Shown here piece after piece: positions 40,193 through 49,081 of a DNA stretch of 64,000 bases. Position 1 is the stretch's first letter. Each line of letters opens with the position of its first letter. Both the position numbers and the translations under genes were made by a program. The notes beneath the pieces were generated by a model, which saw only the letters and a list, made by a program, of their open reading frames with translations, ran no database searches and was not told the origin of the DNA. This DNA comes from Limobrevibacterium gyesilva (lineage in GTDB: Bacteria > Pseudomonadota > Alphaproteobacteria > Acetobacterales > Acetobacteraceae), in the NCBI RefSeq assembly GCF_025989185.1, contig NZ_JAPDNT010000007.1, forward strand, positions 62,001 through 126,000, written 5' to 3'.

Positions 40193-41173
40193 TCATCGCC
40201 GCCGCCGGCGCATCTGGTCGAAATAGACGATGACGATGATCAGGCCGCCGGTGATGATGCGTTGCCAGAACGGGTTGATGTTGAGCAGGTTGGCGCCGTT
40301 GGCGATGGTGGTGAGCAGGAATGAGCCGATCAGCGGCCCATGCACCGAGCCCACCGCGCCGAACAGGCTGGTGCCGCCGATGACCGAGGACGCGATCGAC
40401 TGCAGCTCCCACCCGTCGCCGGTGGTGGCGACGCCGACGCCGATGCGCGCGGCGGTAAGGATGCCGGCGAAGGCCGCGAGCATGGCCGAGACCGTGTAGG
40501 CTAGAAAGATCACGACGCTGACATTGACGCCGGAAAGCCGGGCCGCCTCGGCGTTGCTGCCGACGGCATAGATGTAGCGGCCCCAGCGCGACAAATGCAG
40601 CAGCACGAAGGCCGGGACCGCGACCAGGATCACCATCCAGAACAGGTTGGGGACGCCGAGGAGCGCGCCGCGGGAGAAATCGGTGAAGCGGTCGACGGTG
40701 ATCGAGATCGTCGCGCCGTTGGTCATCAGCAGCCCGATGCCGCGCAGGGCCGTCATGGTCGCGAGCGTCATGATGAAGGGCGGCAGGCCCATCTTGACGA
40801 TGCCGAAGCCGTGGAACAGGCCGATGGCCACGCCGACGCCGAGGGTGATCAGCACCGAAGCCCAGACCGGGAACCCGCCCTGCAGCAGCATCGCCACGAT
40901 CACGCTGCAGAAGCCGATGACGGCGCCCACCGACAGGTCGATGCCGGCGGTGATGATGACGAAGGTCTGGCCCATGGCGATGATGGCCCAGAGGGCGGCC
41001 TGGCGCATCAGGTTGGCGAAGTTGTTGGCGGTGAGGAAGGTGTCGGTGGCGAGGCTGAGTGCGATCCACATCGCCAGCAGCAGGCCGAGCAGGGTGAGGC
41101 TCATCAGGAAGCCCAGGCCGGTGCTGGGCTTGGTCTGCGGGGCGACGGGGGCGGTTGCGGCTGCGGTCGTCAT
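40193..41173 (-). CDS. Ribose-type sugar ABC transporter permease
   Basis: A 326-residue RbsC-like permease with about eight to ten helices. The family's FANLMRQAALWAIIAMGQTFVIITAGIDLSVGA and IGGTSLFGAVGSVHGPLIGS are obvious. It ends in a basic RRRRR tail. It follows the ATPase gene by 48 bases with AAGGA before the ATG and forms a complete importer with the ATPase and binding protein upstream on the same strand. The sugar cannot be deduced from the permease. Confidence 0.92.
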   Translation of the reverse strand: MTTAAATAPVAPQTKPSTGLGFLMSLTLLGLLLAMWIALSLATDTFLTANNFANLMRQAALWAIIAMGQTFVIITAGIDLSVGAVIGFCSVIVAMLLQGGFPVWASVLITLGVGVAIGLFHGFGIVKMGLPPFIMTLATMTALRGIGLLMTNGATISITVDRFTDFSRGALLGVPNLFWMVILVAVPAFVLLHLSRWGRYIYAVGSNAEAARLSGVNVSVVIFLAYTVSAMLAAFAGILTAARIGVGVATTGDGWELQSIASSVIGGTSLFGAVGSVHGPLIGSFLLTTIANGANLLNINPFWQRIITGGLIIVIVYFDQMRRRRR

Positions 41174-41221
41174 GACTGGTCGTCCTTGCGAGCGGGGCGG
41201 TCGGACCGGCGTGGCGTCGCT

Positions 41222-42763
41222 TCAGGTGCCGAGGGCCTCGGCCAGGATGGTTTCGTGATCGGCGTCCTTGTGGCTGTGGCTGGCGACGAGGCGGCCTGCG
41301 CGGAAGACGTGGAGGCGGTCGGCGAGTTCGTACACCTCGGGCAGGTACGACGAGATCAGGATGATGGCCGCATCCCTTTTCAGCAGGGCGGCGAAGACCC
41401 GGTACATCTCGACCTTGGTGCCGACATCGACGCCCGCCGTCGGCTCGTCGAAGATGTAGAGGTCGGCGCCGTGGCTGAGCCATTTGCCGACGACGAGTTT
41501 CTGCTGGTTGCCGCCGGACAGGTTCGCGGCGAGCGCGTTGCGCGAGGCCGTCTGGATGCGCAGGTCGCGGATCTGCCGGTCGGCATGTTCGCGCTGCGCC
41601 GGCAGCGAGATCACGAGCCCGCGGGTGAGGCGCCTGAAGATCGGCAGGTTGAGGTTGAAGCCGACGCCGAGATTGAGGCAGAGGCCCTGGTCGCGGCGAC
41701 TTTCCGGCACCAGCGCGATGCCGCGGGCGATGGCGTCGGATTCGCGCCGGATCGTGACCGCCTCGCCCTTGAGGATCATGCTGCCGCCGGTCTTCGGATG
41801 GCGGCCGAACAGCGCCTGGACGAATTCGCTGCGACCGGCGCCGATGAGCCCGTAGAGGCCGACGATCTCGCCGGTGCGGACGGTGAGCGAGATGTCCTGG
41901 AAGCCACGGCCGGTCAGCCCGCGCGTTTCCAGCACCGGCGGGCCGAAGGGGATTTCCTCCTTGTGGTAGACGTCCTCGATCGAGCGGTTGACCATGCCGC
42001 GGATGATCGTCGGCTCGTCGGTGTCGGCGATGCGCGCGGTCGAGACCAGGCTGCCGTCGCGCAGGATCGAGACCCGGTCGGCCAGCTCGAAGATCTCCTC
42101 GAGCCGGTGGCTGATATAGACGATCGTCACGCCCTGCCTGTGCAGCCGGCGGATCAGCGCGAACAGCTGGTCGGCTTCCTGGCGGGTCAGATAGGCGGTG
42201 GGTTCGTCGAAGATCAGGAATTTCGTGCCGCGCGTCGCCGCCCGTGCGGTCGCGACCAGCTGCTGCTGGCCGATGGTGAGGTCGCCGAGCAGCACGCCGG
42301 ACGGGATCCGGAAGCCGATGTCGTCGATGATCGCCTGCGCCGCGCGCTCCATGCGGCGGGTCTGGAGGATGCCGAGGCTGGCCGTCTCGTCGCCGAGGAA
42401 GAGGTTGGCCGCCACGGTGAGGTGGCGGCACAGGATCACCTCCTGGTGCACCGCGTTGATGCCGAGTGCGATGGCGTCGTGCGGGGTTGCGAGCGCGACC
42501 GGCCGGCCGTGCCAGAAGATCTCGCCTGACGTGCGGGGATAGACGCCCGTCAGCAGCTTGATGAGGGTGGACTTCCCCGCGCCGTTCTCGCCGACGATGG
42601 CGTGGACCTCGCCGGGCAGGAAGGCGAGATCCACTTGCTTGAGCGCATGCGTGCCGGGGAACCGCTTGTCGAGTCCGCGCAGTTCCAGGATCGGGGTGGC
42701 TGCGCCCAGGCGGTCCGGGGGAGGGCCGGAACCGTGGGTGCCCGTTGTCTCAGCCAGGGACAT
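41222..42763 (-). CDS. Sugar ABC transporter ATP-binding protein (RbsA/MglA type)
   Basis: A 513-residue protein with two fused ABC ATPase domains, as in RbsA/MglA. The first has Walker A GENGAGKST (about 57-65), signature region LTIGQQQLVATARA and Walker B FLIFDEPTA. The second has the weaker P-loop GLIGAGRSE, signature NLSGGNQQKLVVGKWL and LYIFDEPTAGVDVGTK. The degenerate second P-loop is normal for the family. A GGGAGG ribosome site precedes the ATG; binding protein upstream, permease downstream. Confidence 0.95.
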   Translation of the reverse strand: MSLAETTGTHGSGPPPDRLGAATPILELRGLDKRFPGTHALKQVDLAFLPGEVHAIVGENGAGKSTLIKLLTGVYPRTSGEIFWHGRPVALATPHDAIALGINAVHQEVILCRHLTVAANLFLGDETASLGILQTRRMERAAQAIIDDIGFRIPSGVLLGDLTIGQQQLVATARAATRGTKFLIFDEPTAYLTRQEADQLFALIRRLHRQGVTIVYISHRLEEIFELADRVSILRDGSLVSTARIADTDEPTIIRGMVNRSIEDVYHKEEIPFGPPVLETRGLTGRGFQDISLTVRTGEIVGLYGLIGAGRSEFVQALFGRHPKTGGSMILKGEAVTIRRESDAIARGIALVPESRRDQGLCLNLGVGFNLNLPIFRRLTRGLVISLPAQREHADRQIRDLRIQTASRNALAANLSGGNQQKLVVGKWLSHGADLYIFDEPTAGVDVGTKVEMYRVFAALLKRDAAIILISSYLPEVYELADRLHVFRAGRLVASHSHKDADHETILAEALGT

Positions 42764-42795
42764 GCCTTCGCCTCCCGCGCCGGAAGCCTTGCGGC

Positions 42796-43761
42796 CTACT
42801 TCACCTTGGGACTCAGCAGCTCCTGCGACCGCGCCGAGTTCATGTTGTCCTTCGTGATCAGGTTGGCCCCGGTGTCCACGAATTCCGCGACCTTCTCGCC
42901 CTTCGAGGCCGCCAGCGCCGTCTTCACGCCGTCGTAGCCCATGCGGTAGGGGTCCTGCACGACCAGGGCATAGATGACGCCCTGGCCGAGGAACTTCACG
43001 AGCTTGTCATCGGAATCGAAGCCGATCACCGTGACCTTGTTCTGCAGGTTGTTCTCGGCGATGGCCTGGCCCGCCCCCTGCGCCATGATGAGGTTCGAGG
43101 CAAACACGCCGACGAGCTTCGGATTGGCGGTGATGAGGTCGGTCATGATGTTCAGGCCGGTGGTGGCCTGGCCGTCCGCGACCTTGTCGGCGACGATCCT
43201 GAGGCCCGGATACCTGGCCGCCAGCTGCTCCTTGAAGCCCTTGGCGCGCTGGTCGAGCGAGCCGACGCCCGGCAGGGCCGTGATCAGCGCCACGTCGCCT
43301 TCGATCTTGCCGGTCTTGGCCTGGACGCCCTGGGCGAGGCCATCGGCGGCGATGCGGCCGCCCTGCACGTTGTCGGTGGTGAGGAACGAGGTGAAGCCCT
43401 TGGAATCGGCGGCGGAGTCGATGCCGATGACCTTCACCTTCGTGGCCGCTTCGTCGATCGGCTTGCCGAGCGCGGCGCGCTGGGTGGGGGCGATCACGAT
43501 GGCCGCGGGCTTCGACGACACCGCGTTCTCCAGGATGGCGATCTGGCCGTTGATGTCGGCCTCGGACGTGGCGCCGAGCTCGGGCACCTTCACGTTGAGG
43601 TCCTGGCCCGCCTTGCGCGCGCCGGCCAGCACGATCTGCCAGAAGAAGGAGGTGGTGTCCTTGACGATGATCGGGATCACCGGCTGCTGCGCGAACGCCG
43701 GGGCGGTGACGGCGAGGGAGGATGCGAACAAGGCCGCCGTCAGGAAGGATCTTGTCTTCAT
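42796..43761 (-). CDS. Sugar ABC transporter substrate-binding protein (RbsB-like)
   Basis: A 321-residue periplasmic protein, first gene of the importer. Signal peptide MKTRSFLTAALFASSLAVTA...AFAQ (1-~25), then a Peripla_BP_4 fold: IPIIVKDTTSFFWQIVLAGARKAG, ATSEADINGQIAILENAV, KVIGIDSAADSKG and VTVIGFDSDDKLVKFL. An AGGAAA site lies 6 bases before ATG 43761; the open frame extends upstream but without family resemblance. The sequence indicates a pentose or related sugar ligand; specificity is not shown. Confidence 0.92.
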   Translation of the reverse strand: MKTRSFLTAALFASSLAVTAPAFAQQPVIPIIVKDTTSFFWQIVLAGARKAGQDLNVKVPELGATSEADINGQIAILENAVSSKPAAIVIAPTQRAALGKPIDEAATKVKVIGIDSAADSKGFTSFLTTDNVQGGRIAADGLAQGVQAKTGKIEGDVALITALPGVGSLDQRAKGFKEQLAARYPGLRIVADKVADGQATTGLNIMTDLITANPKLVGVFASNLIMAQGAGQAIAENNLQNKVTVIGFDSDDKLVKFLGQGVIYALVVQDPYRMGYDGVKTALAASKGEKVAEFVDTGANLITKDNMNSARSQELLSPKVK

Positions 43762-43975
43762 CGGATGTTTCCTCGTCACTGGTGAGCGCCTGGCGGGCGT
43801 TCCCACCGGAACGTCCGTGTGCCGTGTGATGCGCGTGGCCCGACGAGCGGGGCGGCCGGCCGGTGGTACCCCTCCCGTCGGACCCGCAGACGCTAGCACA
43901 GGGGCGGGGGTTGTCACGCGGCGCAGTGCCGGAGAACCGCCCGCCCATCAGGATGTTAACGGCGTGCCGGTAGGC

Positions 43976-44569
43976 TCAGCGGCGCGTCAGGACGACGGGC
44001 TGTTCCGTGAAGCCGGACGGATGCGGAACCTGCGCGGGCAGGGACGGGGGCCACTGCCAGGCCGTGTCGCCGAACAGCGTGCGCATGCTGGCGAGATCGC
44101 AGTGGTGGAACGGCAGGCCGGCCGTCTCCCGGCCGATCTGCATGAACATCGCGAACAGCCGGCCGGACGGACGCAGCCAGCGTTGCAGGCGGCCGGTATA
44201 GGCGGGCCACAGATCGGGTGCGAGGGCGCCGAGGCAGGTCTGGTCATAGACGGCATCGAACGGCGCCGGCGCTTCCCAGGCGAACAGGTCGCCGAGTTCG
44301 ACATGCGCGCGGACATGGAGGCCTGACAGCCGGCCCTGCTGCGCGGCGATGGCGCTGGGTGCGGAGTCCACGACGGTGACGTCGAAGCCGGCCTCCGCCA
44401 GCAACAGCGGCTCGACGCTGCGGCCACAGCCCGGCACCAGGATGCGGCAGGGCGTGAGCGTGCCGTCCGAGCGCCAGGCGATGAAGGCCGGGTTGATCCC
44501 CGGCCGCTCCCATCCCGTGGCGCCCTCGCGGTAGCGGCGTTCCCAATCCGTGGCCTGTGTCGCGACCAT
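43976..44569 (-). CDS. Thiopurine S-methyltransferase-like SAM methyltransferase
   Basis: A 197-residue methyltransferase. TPMT-family landmarks: DWERRYREGATGWERPGINPAF (residues 8-29 region), the SAM-binding RILVPGCGRSVEPLLLAEAGFDVTVVD (43-69 region) and FDAVYDQTCLGAL. Such proteins methylate small thiols, tellurite, selenite or halides. A run of six G's serves as ribosome site. It is a single gene, divergent from the HtrA protease gene and 214 bases from the sugar importer. Confidence 0.85.
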   Translation of the reverse strand: MVATQATDWERRYREGATGWERPGINPAFIAWRSDGTLTPCRILVPGCGRSVEPLLLAEAGFDVTVVDSAPSAIAAQQGRLSGLHVRAHVELGDLFAWEAPAPFDAVYDQTCLGALAPDLWPAYTGRLQRWLRPSGRLFAMFMQIGRETAGLPFHHCDLASMRTLFGDTAWQWPPSLPAQVPHPSGFTEQPVVLTRR

Positions 44570-44762
44570 GACCGTTCCCCCCTTGTTGCCGTCAGATGTG
44601 GAGCGTCATGCGCCGGGCTGCCAGGGTGGTGATCTGGCGGAGCATCGTGCCGGGATGGGATCACATCTGGGCAAGTTGCGCCGAATCGTCACCCAGGCTC
44701 GATGGAACGATCCTACTCTTGCGACGGCGCCTGCCTTGCGCAGCTCAGGGGGATCGGGGCCG

Positions 44763-46172
44763 ATGAAATACGCTTCCATGACATTTGCGCGGTTCGCCGA
44801 CATGTGGCTGCCGCCGGCGCTGGCCGTTACCGTCGTCGTTGCGATGACATTCGCCACGGCCGCCGCCGCGGACGCGCCATTGCCGGACATCGTGGCGAAG
44901 CTGGTGCCGTCGGTGGTCAACATCACCACGTGGAAGATGATGCCGCCATCGGACGGCCAGGGGCCGCCGATCAAGACCCGCATCTTCGGTTCCGGCTCGA
45001 TCGTGCGGCCGGACGGCTTCATCGTCACCGCCCGGCACGTGGTGAAGGACGGCGAAGGATTCTACATCACCCTGAGCGACGGCACGCAGCTGCGCGCGCA
45101 GCTTGTCGTCGAGGGCCAGCAGGTCGACATCGCCGTGCTCAAGGTGAACAGCGGCAAGCCCTTGCCCGCGGTGAAGGTCGGCGACAGCGACACGCTGCGC
45201 CAGGGCGACGCCGTCATCGCCATCGGCAACCCGCTCGGCCTGTCCAGCACGGTGACCACAGGCATCGTCAGCGCGCTCGACCGCAACATCCAGCAGGGCC
45301 CCTACGACGCCTTCATCCAGACCGATGCCGCGATCAATCCGGGCAACTCCGGCGGCGGGCTGTTCAACGCGGCGGGCGAGCTGATCGGCGTCAACGACGC
45401 GATCTTTCAGGCAGCCGACACCGGGGGCGGCGGGTCCATCGGCCTTGGTTTCGCCATCCCGGTGAACGACGCCAAGTTCGCCGTCGTGCACATGATGGAG
45501 CCGGATTGGGTCGGGCCGGGGTGGATCGGCGCCGCGATCCAGCAGGTGACGCCCAATATCCAGGGCGCCGTGGGGCTGCAGACTCCCGACGGGTCGATCC
45601 TGGCGCAGATCGAGCCTGGAGGACCCGCCGAGGCCGCCGGGCTGAAGCTCGGCGATGTCGTTACCGCCTTCAACGGCAAGGCGGAGGATAACGCCCGGGG
45701 GCTGCGACGGGCGATTGCGGTTTCCGTTCCCGGCACGACGGTGCCGGTGACCGTGTGGCGGGGCGGGCAGCAGATGACGCTGCAGCTGACGCTCGGGAAG
45801 ACGCCCGGCTTCAAGCCGGCCCTGGCCAATCGCGCCGCCTTTGCGGCCGCGTCGGACGTGCCAGCCCTCAAGACCACGGCGCAGATCGGCATGACGATCG
45901 CCCCGATTACCGACGCGCTGCGGGCCCAATATAAGCTCAGTCCGGACCAGACCGGCGCGCTCGTCACCAATGTCGCCGAGAACACCGATGCGTGGATGTT
46001 CGGGGTCAATCCGGGGAACGTGATCGTGCGTGTGGGCGATCAACCGGTGACCTCGCCGGAGCAACTGCGCCAGCACGTGCAGGAGGCGATCCAGCAGGGC
46101 CGCCAATACGTGATGCTGCTGTTCCAGGGTCCCCGGGGCTTCGAATGGGTGTCGTTCCCGGTCCGGCAGTGA
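44763..46172 (+). CDS. HtrA/DegP-type serine protease with two PDZ domains
   Basis: A 469-residue envelope protease. After a signal sequence or membrane anchor (about 15-37, ending ATAAAADAP) comes the trypsin-like domain with the triad H92 (TARHVV), D122 (VDIAVLKV) and S196 (PGNSGGGLF). Two PDZ domains follow at about 265-355 (GLQTPDGSILAQIEPGGPA) and 375-465 (TDAWMFGVNPGNVIVRVGDQPV). It degrades or refolds damaged periplasmic proteins. ATG 44763 follows a G-rich AGGGGGATCGGGG. A sugar dehydrogenase gene begins 35 bases downstream, possibly in the same transcript. Confidence 0.92.
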   Translation: MKYASMTFARFADMWLPPALAVTVVVAMTFATAAAADAPLPDIVAKLVPSVVNITTWKMMPPSDGQGPPIKTRIFGSGSIVRPDGFIVTARHVVKDGEGFYITLSDGTQLRAQLVVEGQQVDIAVLKVNSGKPLPAVKVGDSDTLRQGDAVIAIGNPLGLSSTVTTGIVSALDRNIQQGPYDAFIQTDAAINPGNSGGGLFNAAGELIGVNDAIFQAADTGGGGSIGLGFAIPVNDAKFAVVHMMEPDWVGPGWIGAAIQQVTPNIQGAVGLQTPDGSILAQIEPGGPAEAAGLKLGDVVTAFNGKAEDNARGLRRAIAVSVPGTTVPVTVWRGGQQMTLQLTLGKTPGFKPALANRAAFAAASDVPALKTTAQIGMTIAPITDALRAQYKLSPDQTGALVTNVAENTDAWMFGVNPGNVIVRVGDQPVTSPEQLRQHVQEAIQQGRQYVMLLFQGPRGFEWVSFPVRQ

Positions 46173-46207
46173 GGCCCGGCGGCGAGAGAGGCCCGTGCGA
46201 CAGCCTG

Positions 46208-47590
46208 GTGCGGTTAGTCCGAAACCTGTCCTGGGCGGGGGCGTTCGCTTGCGTCGCGGCCGGCGTTCTCGGAGCGTCGCCGGCATGGGCCCAGGGCGTC
46301 CTGACCGGCCCGGCCGCCTATGGCGATTGGCGCGGTGATGCGCCGGGCGTGGCGCGCCGGATTACGCCGGGCGATCTGCCGCCGCCGTTCGCCAGCCGGT
46401 CGGCAAGCAACTTCCCGGGCGTGGCTGACCCGCCGCCGGCGGCCTCGCTGCACGTTCCCCGCGGGTTCGTGGTGCAGCAGTTCGCAAGCGGCCTGCGTAA
46501 TCCCCGCATCGTGCGCGTCGCGCCGAATGGCGACATCTTCATCGCCGAGAGCAGCGCCGGGCGCATCCGGATCATGCGGGCCGCGGATGGCGCTGAACGG
46601 CCGGACGAGGTCCGGATTTTCGCGACCGGACTCGACCAGCCGTTCGGCATGGCGTTCTTCCCGCCGGGGCCCGACCCGGATTGGCTGTACGTCGCCAGCA
46701 ACAATGCGGTCGCACGCTTCCCCTATCGCAACGGGGACCTGCAGGCGCGCGGCGCCGCCCAGACTGTCGTGCGGAAGCTTTCCGGGTCGTCCGGGCATCA
46801 TTGGACGCGTGACCTGGCGTTCAGCCTGGACGGCCGGCGGATGTTCGTCTCGGTCGGCTCCGGCTCGAATGTCGCCGAGGGCATGCCGCGTCTCGGGCCC
46901 GAGGAGATCCGGCGCCACGAGGCCAGGTATGGCCTGGGATCGGCCTGGGGCAACGAGGAATTGCGAGCCGACGTGCTGGCGTTCGACCCGGATGGGACGA
47001 ACCTGCGTGTGCTGGCGACGGGCATCCGCAACTGTTCGGGGCTGGCCGTCCACCCGCGGACCGGCGACCTGTGGTGCGCCACCAACGAACGTGACGGGCT
47101 GGGCGACGACCTCCCGCCCGACTACGCGACGCGGGTGCGCGAGGGCGCGTTCTATGGCTGGCCGTGGTACTATATCGGCCCGCACGAGGATCCACGCCAT
47201 CGCGGCGAGCGGGCGGATCTGGCCGCCCGGGTGACCGTGCCCGACGTGCTGATCCAGCCGCATTCGGCGCCGCTGGGGATGGTGTTCTACCAGGGCGCGG
47301 GGGTCGCGGCCTTTCCCTCGTCGTTTCGTGGCGACGCGTTCGTGGCGCTGCACGGGTCCTGGAACCGCGGCAAGCGCACGGGGTACAAGGTCGTGCGGGT
47401 TCGCCTGCGCGACGGCGTTCCCGACGGGACCTACGAGGATTTCCTGACCGGCTTCGTGGTCGACGACGAGGACGTGTCCGGCCGCCCCGTCGGCGTCGCC
47501 GTTGCCCATGACGGCGCGCTTCTGGTCACGGAGGATGGCAACGGCACGGTCTGGCGCGTTTCCTTTCCGTTCGGCCAGGACGCGCAATAG
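46208..47590 (+). CDS. PQQ-dependent sugar (sorbosone-type) dehydrogenase
   Basis: A 460-residue secreted beta-propeller protein. Signal peptide VRLVRNLSWAGAFACVAAG...AWAQ (about 1-29) from GTG 46208. Family landmarks: VVQQFASGLRNPRIVRVAPNG, GDIFIAESSAGRIRI, FATGLDQPFGMAFFPPG, HHWTRDLAF and VALHGSWNRGKRTGYKV. It belongs with soluble glucose/L-sorbosone dehydrogenases, which oxidise sugars in the periplasm with PQQ. No haem-binding CxxCH motif was seen. The GTG start is less certain because no strong ribosome site precedes it. Confidence 0.88.
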   Translation: MRLVRNLSWAGAFACVAAGVLGASPAWAQGVLTGPAAYGDWRGDAPGVARRITPGDLPPPFASRSASNFPGVADPPPAASLHVPRGFVVQQFASGLRNPRIVRVAPNGDIFIAESSAGRIRIMRAADGAERPDEVRIFATGLDQPFGMAFFPPGPDPDWLYVASNNAVARFPYRNGDLQARGAAQTVVRKLSGSSGHHWTRDLAFSLDGRRMFVSVGSGSNVAEGMPRLGPEEIRRHEARYGLGSAWGNEELRADVLAFDPDGTNLRVLATGIRNCSGLAVHPRTGDLWCATNERDGLGDDLPPDYATRVREGAFYGWPWYYIGPHEDPRHRGERADLAARVTVPDVLIQPHSAPLGMVFYQGAGVAAFPSSFRGDAFVALHGSWNRGKRTGYKVVRVRLRDGVPDGTYEDFLTGFVVDDEDVSGRPVGVAVAHDGALLVTEDGNGTVWRVSFPFGQDAQ

Positions 47591-47631
47591 GCGGCGTACG
47601 TGTCGCTGCCTGGAGGAATTGCCGGCCCGGA

Positions 47632-47645
47632 TTGATGTCGATCAA
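47632..47645. promoter_or_regulatory. FNR/FixK-type binding site
   Basis: TTGAT (47632-47636), GTCG, ATCAA (47641-47645): a perfect match to the FNR/FixK consensus TTGAT-N4-ATCAA. It is centred about 58 bases before the start of the hydrolase gene. An activator site centred at -41.5 would put transcription start near 47680, with TTTGAT (47668-47673) as -10. This predicts oxygen-regulated expression of the operon that includes a B12-dependent ribonucleotide reductase. Confidence 0.75.
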
Positions 47646-47696
47646 TGCAATGCCGCCTGGACCGCAGTTTGATGGCGCCGTGACGGGAGGCAGGCG

Positions 47697-48374
47697 ATGG
47701 CCGCACGGAATGGCCGGACAGTCACCGTGACGCTGCCGCCATTCGGCGGGGCGGGGCTGCTGGGCATGCCGGACGGCACCCCCGGCGGTATCGTCCTGTT
47801 CGCGCATGGCAGTGGCAGCAGCCGGCTGAGCCCGCGCAACAATTTCGTCGCGCGGGAATTGCAGCAGGCCGGTCTGGCAACCTTGCTGTTCGACCTGCTG
47901 ACGGAGGACGAGGCCGCCAGCCGCGCCTGCGTCTTCGATATCGCCCTTCTCGCCGACCGGCTCAGCCACGCCGCGCGCTGGGCCGCAATGGCGGCGGAGA
48001 CGAGCGACCTGCCGCTGGGCTATTTCGGCGCCAGCACCGGCGCCGCTGCGGCGCTGGTGGCGGCGGCGCAGGCTGGCAACGTCGTCCGCGCCGTCGTCAG
48101 CCGCGGCGGCCGGCCGGACCTGGCGGGCGCGGCGCTGCCGGCGGTCGCCGCCCCCACGCTGCTGATCGTCGGCGGCGCCGATGTCGACGTGCTGGCGCTC
48201 AACGAGGCCGCCCGGCGGCGGATGCGCTGCGAATGCCGGCTTGAGGTGGTCCCCGGCGCGACACACCTGTTCGAGGAGCCCGGCGCGCTCGATGCCGTCG
48301 TGGCCCTGGCGCGCGCCTGGTTCCTGCACCATCTCGCGGGCCAGACGGGGGAGGTGAGGCATGCTGTTCCGTGA
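47697..48374 (+). CDS. Dienelactone hydrolase-like alpha/beta hydrolase
   Basis: A 225-residue serine hydrolase with a complete triad: S113 in YFGASTGAAA, D162 in IVGGADVDV and H190 in GATHLFEEPG. Oxyanion segment FAHGSGSSRLSPRNNFVA. This subfamily is commonly fused to or paired with the phosphoribosyltransferase that follows; its substrate is unknown. GGGAGG at 47685-47690 precedes ATG 47697. The gene overlaps the phosphoribosyltransferase by 14 bases and is first behind the FNR/FixK box. Confidence 0.88.
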   Translation: MAARNGRTVTVTLPPFGGAGLLGMPDGTPGGIVLFAHGSGSSRLSPRNNFVARELQQAGLATLLFDLLTEDEAASRACVFDIALLADRLSHAARWAAMAAETSDLPLGYFGASTGAAAALVAAAQAGNVVRAVVSRGGRPDLAGAALPAVAAPTLLIVGGADVDVLALNEAARRRMRCECRLEVVPGATHLFEEPGALDAVVALARAWFLHHLAGQTGEVRHAVP

Positions 48375-49023
48375 TCGCCAGGAGGCCGGGCAAATGCTTG
48401 CCGAGCGTCTGCTTGCGTTCAAGGACCAGCGCCCGGTGGTGCTCGCGCTGCCGCGCGGCGGGGTGCCGGTGGCCTTCGAGGTCGCGCGCGTTCTTGCCGC
48501 GCCGCTCGACCTGGTGCTGGTCCGCAAGATCGGCGCCCCGCAGCAGCCGGAGCTTGCACTCGGGGCGGTGGCGGACGGCGAGCAGCCGGAGCTGGTGACC
48601 GATCCGCAGCTTGTCCGACATGTCGGCGCCTCCGACGAATACCTTGAACGCGCCAGGCGCGCGGGGCTGCAGGAGATCGAGCGCCGCCGGCATGTCTATC
48701 TCGGAGACCACCCGCCGGTGGACATACGCGGACGGCCCGCCATTGTCGTGGATGACGGCATCGCCACCGGCGCCACCATGCGCGCGGCGTTGCGTGCCAC
48801 ACGCCGCCGTGCCCCGTCCCGGCTGATCCTGGCCGTGCCGGTCGCCCCGCCCGATACGATGCGGCGGCTGCGGGGCGAAGTGGACGAGGCGATCTTCCTG
48901 GACACCCCCACTGAGTTCTTTGCTGTCGGGCAGTTCTACGAACAGTTTCCGCAATTGCGCGACCAGCAGGTGGTCGATCTGCTCAACCAGGCGCGCGCTT
49001 TCGTTTCGGCACAGGAGACGTAG
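48361..49023 (+). CDS. Phosphoribosyltransferase family protein
   Basis: A 220-residue type I PRTase (COG1926-like). The PRPP loop is AIVVDDGIATGATM (127-140), with an upstream LALPRGGVPVAFEVA (28-42) and LVRKIGAPQQPELALGAV. These proteins occur beside the dienelactone hydrolase-like partner and other stress genes in proteobacteria; the base or sugar acceptor is unknown. Overlap with the preceding gene (14 bases) indicates translational coupling. NrdJ starts 58 bases downstream. Confidence 0.9.
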   Translation: MLFRDRQEAGQMLAERLLAFKDQRPVVLALPRGGVPVAFEVARVLAAPLDLVLVRKIGAPQQPELALGAVADGEQPELVTDPQLVRHVGASDEYLERARRAGLQEIERRRHVYLGDHPPVDIRGRPAIVVDDGIATGATMRAALRATRRRAPSRLILAVPVAPPDTMRRLRGEVDEAIFLDTPTEFFAVGQFYEQFPQLRDQQVVDLLNQARAFVSAQET

Positions 49024-49081
49024 CGGGAGATCATGATGCCCGGTCGCTTCCTCCCCTGCATGTCCTGCGCAGTCCGTCACG

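Noticed and set aside
37866-40226. A 786-codon plus-strand frame opposite cstA
   Set aside because: Antisense shadow with Asp/His/Gly-rich composition; CstA on the minus strand is unmistakable.
44704-44730. EcfG-type general stress promoter (GGAAC) before the HtrA gene
   Set aside because: No CGTT-like -10 is found 16-17 bases downstream.
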